From the NCBI GenBank assembly GCA_030679635.1, contig JAUXSZ010000202.1, forward strand, positions 1 through 17,038: 17,038 nt of DNA, read 5' to 3'. The DNA is from Sulfuricurvum sp. (GTDB taxonomy: Bacteria > Campylobacterota > Campylobacteria > Campylobacterales > Sulfurimonadaceae). The notes beneath the pieces were generated by a model, which was not told the DNA's origin, did not search any database, and saw only the letters and a program-made list of their open reading frames with translations. This document shows positions 7,790 through 12,541 of the stretch, piece by piece (the stretch's first letter is position 1; every line of letters begins with the position of its first letter). A program made the translations under genes and the position numbers.

Positions 7790-8989
7790 ATGGCAAAAGA
7801 AAAGTTTACGCGTACTAAACCACACTGTAACATCGGTACAATCGGTCACGTTGACCACGGTAAGACTACGTTAACAGCAGCAATTACAGCAGTTCTTGCT
7901 ACTAAAACGGGTGCAAAATTTATGGACTACGATCAGATCGACAACGCTCCTGAAGAGCGCGAGCGCGGTATTACGATCGCTACGTCACACGTTGAGTACG
8001 AAACAGATGCGCGTCACTACGCACACGTTGACTGTCCTGGTCACGCCGACTATGTTAAAAACATGATTACCGGTGCTGCACAAATGGACGGTGCCATTCT
8101 TGTTGTTTCTGCAGCAGACGGCCCAATGCCACAAACGCGTGAGCACATTTTGCTTTCACGTCAAGTTGGTGTTCCATACATCGTTGTTTTCATGAACAAA
8201 GAAGATATGGTTGATGATGAAGAACTTCTTGAACTCGTTGAGATGGAAATTCGTGAACTTCTTGATATGTACGATTTCCCAGGTGATGATACCCCTATCG
8301 TTGCGGGTTCTGCTCTTAAAGCACTTGAAGAAGCTAAATCAGGTGTTCTTGGTGTTTGGGCTGATAAAATCATGAAATTGATGGATGAAGTGGATCGTTA
8401 TATTCCTCAGCCGGTTCGTGAAATGGACAAAGATTTCTTGATGCCAGTTGAGGATGTTTTCTCAATCTCTGGTCGTGGAACGGTTGTTACTGGTCGTATC
8501 GAACGTGGTACAATCAAAATCGGTGAAACGATCGAGATCGTTGGTATCCGTGATACACAGACAACTACCGTAACCGGTGTTGAAATGTTCCGTAAAGAAA
8601 TGGAGATGGGTGAAGCAGGCGATAACTGTGGAATTCTTCTTCGTGGTACTAAGAAAGAAGATGTTGAACGTGGTCAAGTTCTTTGTAAGCCAAAATCAAT
8701 CCTTCCTCACACAAAACTTGAGGCAGAGATTTATGTATTGAGCAAAGAAGAGGGCGGACGTCATACTCCATTCTTTAACGGTTACCGTCCACAGTTCTAT
8801 GTTCGTACAACAGACTGTACGGGAGCTATTACACTACCGGAAGGTACTGAAATGGTTATGCCTGGCGATAACGTTAAAATTATTGCTGAATTGATCCATC
8901 CGATCGCGATGGAAGAGGGTACTCGTTTCGCAATCCGCGAAGGTGGACGTACTGTCGGTGCAGGTGTTGTTTCTAAAATCCTTGCATAA
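7790..8989 (+). CDS. tuf: Translation elongation factor Tu
   Basis: This 399-residue EF-Tu, the GTPase that delivers aminoacyl-tRNA to the ribosome, is complete. G1 is GHVDHGKT at 19-26, the switch region holds RGITIATSHVEY, G3 is DCPGH from 81, G4 is NKED at 136-139, and G5 is GSALKALE. Domains 2 and 3 follow, with GRGTVVTGRIERG and a C-terminal end of GRTVGAGVVSKILA. The start is the ATG at 7790, with GGAGGA at 7780-7785. The frame stays open upstream to 7721, but that part holds the promoter and is not conserved EF-Tu. It follows the four-tRNA cluster as tufB does in E. coli and leads into rpmG 37 bases on. Confidence 0.99.
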   Translation: MAKEKFTRTKPHCNIGTIGHVDHGKTTLTAAITAVLATKTGAKFMDYDQIDNAPEERERGITIATSHVEYETDARHYAHVDCPGHADYVKNMITGAAQMDGAILVVSAADGPMPQTREHILLSRQVGVPYIVVFMNKEDMVDDEELLELVEMEIRELLDMYDFPGDDTPIVAGSALKALEEAKSGVLGVWADKIMKLMDEVDRYIPQPVREMDKDFLMPVEDVFSISGRGTVVTGRIERGTIKIGETIEIVGIRDTQTTTVTGVEMFRKEMEMGEAGDNCGILLRGTKKEDVERGQVLCKPKSILPHTKLEAEIYVLSKEEGGRHTPFFNGYRPQFYVRTTDCTGAITLPEGTEMVMPGDNVKIIAELIHPIAMEEGTRFAIREGGRTVGAGVVSKILA

Positions 8990-8994
8990 TTTTA

Positions 8995-9012
8995 TCCGGC
9001 CCTAGGGTCGGA
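8995..9012 (+). promoter_or_regulatory. Hairpin between tuf and rpmG
   Basis: A 7-bp stem (TCCGGCC pairing GGTCGGA, including one G-U) closes a CTAG loop just after the tuf stop. No T-run follows, so it is more likely an mRNA stabiliser or processing site than an intrinsic terminator. Confidence 0.45.
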
Positions 9013-9026
9013 ACATAAGGTCTAAT

Positions 9027-9179
9027 ATGCGCGAAAATATACATTTAGCTTGTGAAAAGTGCACACGTCGCAACTATCACATTACTAAGAATAAAAAAAC
9101 TCATACTGAGAAATTCTCAGCCAATAAGTTTTGTAAATTCTGCCGTGAGCACACTGTTCACAAAGAAGCAAAACTGTAA
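9027..9179 (+). CDS. rpmG: Ribosomal protein bL33
   Basis: This 50-residue protein (starts MRENIHLACEKC, ends HKEAKL) is of typical L33 length. It carries the zinc-ribbon pairs CEKC (Cys9, Cys12) and CKFC (Cys36, Cys39), so it is the C+ (zinc-binding) form. L33 is a small basic protein of the large subunit near the tRNA exit site. ATAAGG ten to fifteen bases upstream is the likely ribosome binding site. Its place between tuf and tRNA-Trp/secE is typical of Campylobacterota and differs from E. coli. Confidence 0.95.
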   Translation: MRENIHLACEKCTRRNYHITKNKKTHTEKFSANKFCKFCREHTVHKEAKL

Positions 9180-9182
9180 GTT

Positions 9183-9201
9183 GTCCCTTCGGGGATTTTT
9201 T
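9183..9201 (+). terminator. Short UUCG hairpin with T-run before tRNA-Trp
   Basis: TCCC at 9184-9187 pairs with GGGA at 9192-9195 around a TTCG tetraloop and is followed by six T residues that end at the base before tRNA-Trp. A G-U pair (9183/9196) extends it to 5 bp. It has terminator form but a very short stem, so it may be a weak attenuator between tuf-rpmG and the downstream genes, or a processing signal for the tRNA 5' end. Confidence 0.45.
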
Positions 9202-9277
9202 AGGTCAGTAGCTCCAATGGTAGAGCTCCGGATTCCAAATCCGATTGTTGGGGGTTCGAATCCCTCCTGACCTGCCA
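9202..9277 (+). tRNA. tRNA-Trp (anticodon CCA)
   Basis: This 76-nt gene has the acceptor stem AGGTCAG/CTGACCT, discriminator G, an encoded CCA, the T-loop TTCGAAT and the anticodon loop TTCCAAA (anticodon CCA). The first anticodon-stem pair (positions 27/43) is a C-A mismatch; the other four pair normally. It lies between rpmG and secE, where Campylobacterota usually carry it. Confidence 0.95.
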
Positions 9278-9342
9278 CAAGCATTTTAAACTAATGATGC
9301 TTTCGGGCTTTATTCGTTGGAAATGTCCTAAGGATTCATGGT

Positions 9343-9528
9343 ATGAAAAACAGTGTTAGCAATTATTTCAGGTCAGCGAAGCTTGAATTAGCAAAAGTCA
9401 TTTTTCCAACAAAGCCTCAAGTCAAACAAGCATTCATTGCTGTTCTTGTGGTGGTAACGTTCGTTGTCCTTTTCTTGGCATTGGTTGACTTTGCCATGTC
9501 TTCATTACTATCGGCAATTTTGGGTTAA
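9343..9528 (+). CDS. secE: Preprotein translocase subunit SecE
   Basis: This 61-residue protein has an amphipathic N-terminal segment (YFRSAKLELAKVIFPTK) and one transmembrane helix (about 30-58, QAFIAVLVVVTFVVLFLALVD without charged residues until its end). This is the short single-span SecE typical outside Enterobacteria. SecE clamps SecY in the inner-membrane SecYEG channel. AAGGA at 9330-9334 sits 8 bases before the ATG. It is followed by nusG, the usual secE-nusG pair; its stop codon TAA is part of the AAGGA that serves nusG. Confidence 0.95.
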   Translation: MKNSVSNYFRSAKLELAKVIFPTKPQVKQAFIAVLVVVTFVVLFLALVDFAMSSLLSAILG

Positions 9529-9537
9529 GGAATAAAT

Positions 9538-10068
9538 ATGGCACATCGTTGGTACTCAATTCAAACTTATGCCGGCAGCGAGCGTAGTGTGAAAGCTGCA
9601 ATACAAAATATTATTGCTGAAAATCATCTTGAAGAGGTTATAACAGAAGTAATCGTCCCGACTGAGGATGTTATTGAAGTGAAAAACGGCAAGAAAAAAA
9701 TAACAGAGCGTTCTCTCTACTCTGGTTATGTATTTGCCAATATCGATTTAAGCATTGATTTGCAGCACAGAATCCAATCGCTTCCGAGAGTTGCGGGTTT
9801 TATCGGTGAGGGGAGTAAGCCTACACCATTAAGCGATAACGATATTAACGTTATATTGGATCGCGTCACCAATCGTGCCGCTCCTAAACCTAAGGTCTAT
9901 TTCGACAATGGTGAAATGGTTCGTATCGTGGATGGTCCATTTGCAAACTTCACGGGAACCGTTGACGAGTATGATTTGGAACACGGTACATTGAAGCTGA
10001 ATGTTTCTATCTTCGGACGCAGTACGCCGGTAGATATTTCGTATACGCAAGTCGAAAAAATTATTTAA
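9538..10068 (+). CDS. nusG: Transcription termination/antitermination factor NusG
   Basis: This 176-residue protein has the NusG N-terminal domain (HRWYSIQTYAGSE ... LYSGYVFANID ... LPRVAGFIG), which binds the clamp of RNA polymerase. It also has a C-terminal KOW domain (from about 124, GEMVRIVDGPFANFTGTV ending VDISYTQVEKI), which contacts Rho or ribosomal protein S10. It promotes elongation and couples transcription to translation. AAGGA at 9527-9531 is spaced 6 bases from the ATG. It is directly followed by rplK after 21 bases. Confidence 0.97.
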   Translation: MAHRWYSIQTYAGSERSVKAAIQNIIAENHLEEVITEVIVPTEDVIEVKNGKKKITERSLYSGYVFANIDLSIDLQHRIQSLPRVAGFIGEGSKPTPLSDNDINVILDRVTNRAAPKPKVYFDNGEMVRIVDGPFANFTGTVDEYDLEHGTLKLNVSIFGRSTPVDISYTQVEKII

Positions 10069-10089
10069 TCTCACAAAAAGGAAGCACAA

Positions 10090-10515
10090 ATGGCAAAGAA
10101 AATTACGGGTTACATTAAGTTACAAGTTCAAGCTGGCGCGGCTAATCCGGCACCACCGGTAGGTCCTGCACTTGGTCAACGTGGTGTTAACATCATGGAA
10201 TTTTGTAAGGCGTTTAATGAGCGTACAAAAGATAAAGCAGGATTCAAACTCCCTGTTGTTATTACTGTATATGCAGATAAAACGTTTTCATTCATCACAA
10301 AACAGCCCCCAGCGTCTGCTCTTATTATGAAAGCAGCCGGTCTTAAAAAAGGGACTGATAATCCGATGAAAAACAAAGTGGGTAAAATCACTAAAGCTCA
10401 ATTGATGGAAATCGTTAAGCAAAAAATTCAAGACATGAATACAGATGACGTTGATGCAGCAGCAGCAACCATTATCGGTTCAGCACGTTCAATGGGCGTC
10501 GATATTATCGACTAA
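10090..10515 (+). CDS. rplK: Ribosomal protein uL11
   Basis: This 141-residue protein is the normal length. The N-terminal domain has the proline-rich PAPPVGPALGQRGVN, which contacts the thiostrepton/factor-binding region of 23S rRNA. The C-terminal rRNA-binding domain ends with IIGSARSMGVDI. AAGGA lies about 9 bases before the ATG. In the gap before rplK (21 bases) I see no L1-type leader like that of E. coli, although the gap after it holds a hairpin. Confidence 0.98.
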   Translation: MAKKITGYIKLQVQAGAANPAPPVGPALGQRGVNIMEFCKAFNERTKDKAGFKLPVVITVYADKTFSFITKQPPASALIMKAAGLKKGTDNPMKNKVGKITKAQLMEIVKQKIQDMNTDDVDAAAATIIGSARSMGVDIID

Positions 10516-10531
10516 ACCAAAAACTCTTCGA

Positions 10532-10555
10532 CCGCAAAGAGACTAAATCTTGCGG
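10532..10555 (+). promoter_or_regulatory. Hairpin A between rplK and rplA, carrying ACTAAATCTTGC
   Basis: CCGCAA at 10532-10537 pairs with TTGCGG at 10550-10555. A bulged A and two further pairs (GA/TC) lead to the loop GACTAAA. The 12-mer ACTAAATCTTGC (10542-10553) recurs in the hairpin after rplA. No T-run follows. It could be an r-protein binding site (L1 is an obvious candidate) or an RNase site; neither is shown. Confidence 0.6.
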
Positions 10556-10580
10556 CAGATTCTATTAATGGAGAATTATC

Positions 10581-11276
10581 ATGGCAGGTAAACGCTATAA
10601 ACTACTAAGTGAAAAAATTAATGTGGCAAAAAGCTACAGTGTAGCTGATTCTTCAGTATTTCTACAAGAACTAAAATCAGCAAAATTTGACGAAACCGTT
10701 GAAATTGCTCTTAGTCTTAATGTTGATCCTCGTCACGCTGACCAGATGATCCGTGGCGCTGTTGTGCTTCCTCACGGTACGGGTAAAGTGGTCCGCGTTG
10801 CGGTTTTTGCTAAAGGGGCTAAGGCTGATGAAGCTAAAGCTGCTGGTGCTGACATTGTTGGTGCTGAAGATTTAGTTGAGCAGATCAAATCAGGAAATAT
10901 CAACTTCGACATCGTTGTTGCTGCCCCTGACTGTATGGGTCTTGTTGGTCAAGTAGGTCGTATCCTAGGGCCAAAAGGTATGATGCCTAACCCTAAGACG
11001 GGTACGGTTACTGCTGATATCGCAAAGGCTGTTTCGAATGTTAAAGGCGGACAAGTCAATTTCCGCGTTGACAAAAAAGGAAATATCCATGCCGGTGTCG
11101 GTAAAGTAAGTTTTGATGCAAAGAACATTGAAGAAAATATTAAAGCGTTTGTCGGTGCTATCAACCGTGCAAAACCTTCAACTGCAAAGGGTCGTTATAT
11201 CAAAAATGCGGCTCTTTCATTGACAATGAGCCCTGCTATTAAGTTTGATATTCAAGAGCTTCTTGATATTAGATAA
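10581..11276 (+). CDS. rplA: Ribosomal protein uL1
   Basis: This 231-residue protein is full length. It shows the L1 core LSLNVDPRHADQMIRG, LPHGTGK and the family signature region CMGLVGQVGRILGPKGMMPNPKTGTV with GGQVNFRVDKKGNIHAGVG. L1 forms the mobile stalk that helps release deacylated tRNA from the E site, and in many bacteria it represses its own mRNA. GGAG sits about 9 bases before the ATG. It is flanked on both sides by structured gaps (hairpins A and B), a point of interest for its regulation. Confidence 0.98.
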   Translation: MAGKRYKLLSEKINVAKSYSVADSSVFLQELKSAKFDETVEIALSLNVDPRHADQMIRGAVVLPHGTGKVVRVAVFAKGAKADEAKAAGADIVGAEDLVEQIKSGNINFDIVVAAPDCMGLVGQVGRILGPKGMMPNPKTGTVTADIAKAVSNVKGGQVNFRVDKKGNIHAGVGKVSFDAKNIEENIKAFVGAINRAKPSTAKGRYIKNAALSLTMSPAIKFDIQELLDIR

Positions 11277-11280
11277 TTTA

Positions 11281-11307
11281 AAGCCAGAGGATCTATTCCT
11301 TTGGCTT
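11281..11307 (+). promoter_or_regulatory. Hairpin directly after rplA
   Basis: AAGCCAGAGGA pairs with TCCTTTGGCTT around a 5-base TCTAT loop: 11 pairs, one of them G-U. It lies 4 bases after the rplA stop. No T-run follows, so it does not look like an intrinsic terminator; protecting the rplKA mRNA 3' end or RNase processing is more likely. Confidence 0.6.
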
Positions 11308-11318
11308 CGCTTGCCGCT

Positions 11319-11348
11319 GAGGCACTAAATCTTGCCTCTTAAGAGGCA
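11319..11348 (+). promoter_or_regulatory. Hairpin B with a competing alternative stem, carrying ACTAAATCTTGC
   Basis: GAGGCA (11319-11324) can pair with TGCCTC (11333-11338) around CTAAATCT. The same TGCCTC can pair instead with GAGGCA (11343-11348) around TTAA, a perfect 16-base palindrome. The two hairpins exclude each other. The 12-mer at 11324-11335 is identical to that in the rplK-rplA gap. The second hairpin is followed by TATTTC, too poor in T for a confident terminator. Confidence 0.6.
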
Positions 11349-11376
11349 TATTTCAATAATTTATCTTATGGACTTA

Positions 11377-11434
11377 AGACAGTAGGGGGCGTGAGCCTTA
11401 ATCAGAATTATCTGCCCCGCTTGAAGTTGTGTCT
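11377..11434 (+). promoter_or_regulatory. L10 leader (r-protein L10/L12 autoregulatory mRNA element)
   Basis: AGACA (11377-11381) pairs with TGTCT (11430-11434). Inside, GGGG (about 11385-11388) can pair with CCCC (11415-11418), and GGC-GTGA-GCC (11388-11397) forms a GNRA-type capped hairpin; the two inner stems share a G, so exact pairing needs a model. The layout AGACAGTAGG ... TGCCCC ... GTTGTGTCT resembles the L10 leader known from many bacteria, where the L10-L12 complex binds and represses rplJL. It ends 14 bases before the rplJ start, just ahead of its ribosome binding site, so bound protein could block translation. Recognition is from memory of the family; a covariance model would settle it. 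Confidence 0.75.
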
Positions 11435-11448
11435 GGAAAGGAGAAACG

Positions 11449-11934
11449 ATGAACAAAACACAAAAGACAGAAATTGTTAATACTCTTACGTCAGAGTTTA
11501 AATCAGCAGCTGCTGTAGTAATGTGTGATTACCGTGGCCTTACTGTTTCAGATCTAGAGTCACTACGTAGTATTGCACGCGCTAAAGAGACAAAAGTTCA
11601 AGTGGTAAAAAATACCCTTGCTTCTATCGCTTTAGCAAATGCTAACATGACGGGTATCACTATTTCAGATACCAATATTTTTGTTTGGGGAGCGGATTCA
11701 ATTGCAGCTGCTAAAACAGTTGTTGAGTTTGCAAAAGCTAAAGATAAGTTTGTTATCCGTACGGCATACATTGACGGCCAAGCCGCTGATGAAAGCAAAG
11801 TACGTACATTTGCAACCCTTCCGGGACGCGAAGAATTGCTTGGTATGTTGGCATCTGTTTGGATGGGTCCAGTACGCAATTTCACAATCGGTCTCGATGC
11901 GCTTAAACGTAAAAAAGAAGAAGAAGCAGCGTAA
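11449..11934 (+). CDS. rplJ: Ribosomal protein uL10
   Basis: This 161-residue protein has the L10 N-terminal rRNA-binding domain (VVMCDYRGLTVSDLESLR, VVKNTLASIAL) and a C-terminal helix that carries the L7/L12 dimers; the tail is KRKKEEEAA. It anchors the factor-recruiting stalk of the large subunit. GGAAAGGAG at 11435-11443 is a strong ribosome binding site just after the L10 leader. The stop codon is TAA, placed in the loop of a hairpin (see the next entry). Confidence 0.98.
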   Translation: MNKTQKTEIVNTLTSEFKSAAAVVMCDYRGLTVSDLESLRSIARAKETKVQVVKNTLASIALANANMTGITISDTNIFVWGADSIAAAKTVVEFAKAKDKFVIRTAYIDGQAADESKVRTFATLPGREELLGMLASVWMGPVRNFTIGLDALKRKKEEEAA

Positions 11935-11944
11935 TCGCTGTTTT
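11923..11944 (+). promoter_or_regulatory. Hairpin with the rplJ stop codon in its loop
   Basis: CAGCG (11927-11931) pairs with CGCTG (11936-11940) around TAAT, whose first three bases are the rplJ stop codon. GAAG before and TTTT after can extend the stem to 9 pairs with two G-U. If the TTTT stays single-stranded it is a weak terminator-like element. A ribosome finishing rplJ would melt it. A role in the L10:L12 ratio is only a guess. Confidence 0.45.
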
Positions 11945-12000
11945 GAAGTAACGCTGAATTTAATGTCGGCATAAAACAAAAAAAATTTTAGGAGAATACA

Positions 12001-12369
12001 ATGGCTGTTACAAAACAAGACGTTCTTGAGTTTATCTCAAACCTTTCTGTCCTTGAGCTTTCTGAGCTTGTTAAAGAATTCGAAGAAAAATTCGGAGTAT
12101 CTGCTCAACCCGTAGCGGTTGCTGGCGGTGCTGCAGTTGCAGAAGCTGTAGAAGAAAAAACTGAGTTTGATGTTATCCTTAAAGACGCTGGTGAGAAAAA
12201 AATCAACGTTATTAAAGTAGTACGTGCACTTACTGGTCTTGGTCTTAAAGAGGCTAAAGATGCTGTTGATGGTGCACCAACAACGATCAAAGAGGGTATC
12301 AACAAAGAAGACGCAGAAGCCGCTAAAAAAGAGCTTGAAGAAGCTGGCGCTGTCGTAGAAGTTAAATAA
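12001..12369 (+). CDS. rplL: Ribosomal protein bL7/L12
   Basis: This 122-residue acidic protein is the usual length. The N-terminal dimerisation helices (about 1-35, LEFISNLSVLELSELVKEFEEKFGV) are followed by an Ala/Val-rich hinge (about 36-52). The C-terminal domain carries the factor-binding face (KINVIKVVRALTGLGLKEAKDAVDGAP). Several copies bind L10 and recruit EF-Tu, EF-G and other GTPases. TAGGAG lies about 8 bases before the ATG. It follows rplJ by 66 bases and precedes rpoB by 172. Confidence 0.98.
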   Translation: MAVTKQDVLEFISNLSVLELSELVKEFEEKFGVSAQPVAVAGGAAVAEAVEEKTEFDVILKDAGEKKINVIKVVRALTGLGLKEAKDAVDGAPTTIKEGINKEDAEAAKKELEEAGAVVEVK

Positions 12370-12382
12370 TCATTTTATGATT

Positions 12383-12518
12383 GGAGGGACTTCCCTCCGT
12401 TCAAACAGAGGGCACTTTTCCGAATTGATTTTTTCATTTTGGAAAAGTGCCCATACGTCGTTATACGGTTGAGGACACTCAACTTGATAGACTTTGCATT
12501 TATTTATCCCTCTGGGAT
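12383..12518 (+). promoter_or_regulatory. Structured rplL-rpoB spacer (four hairpins)
   Basis: Four hairpins can be drawn. (1) GGAGGG-ACTT-CCCTCC at 12383-12398. (2) GGGCACTTTTCC at 12410-12421 pairs perfectly with GGAAAAGTGCCC at 12441-12452; G-U and two A-T pairs extend it to about 15. (3) GTTGAG-GACA-CTCAAC at 12468-12483. (4) ATCCC-TCT-GGGAT at 12506-12518. CCCTC of (1) can also pair with GAGGG at 12408-12412, which would disturb (2). None is followed by a T-run. E. coli has an attenuator and an RNase III site in the same spacer, so hairpin (2) is a good RNase III candidate by analogy. Confidence 0.7.
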
Positions 12519-12541
12519 TACAAACTTGATTGAGGTAGCCT

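Noticed and set aside
9052..9270. 72-codon frame running from inside rpmG through tRNA-Trp
   Set aside because: It is out of frame with rpmG and crosses a tRNA gene; no protein character.
12383..12452. Intrinsic terminator after rplL
   Set aside because: The hairpins are strong but no T-run follows on the + strand, so termination of this type is not supported.
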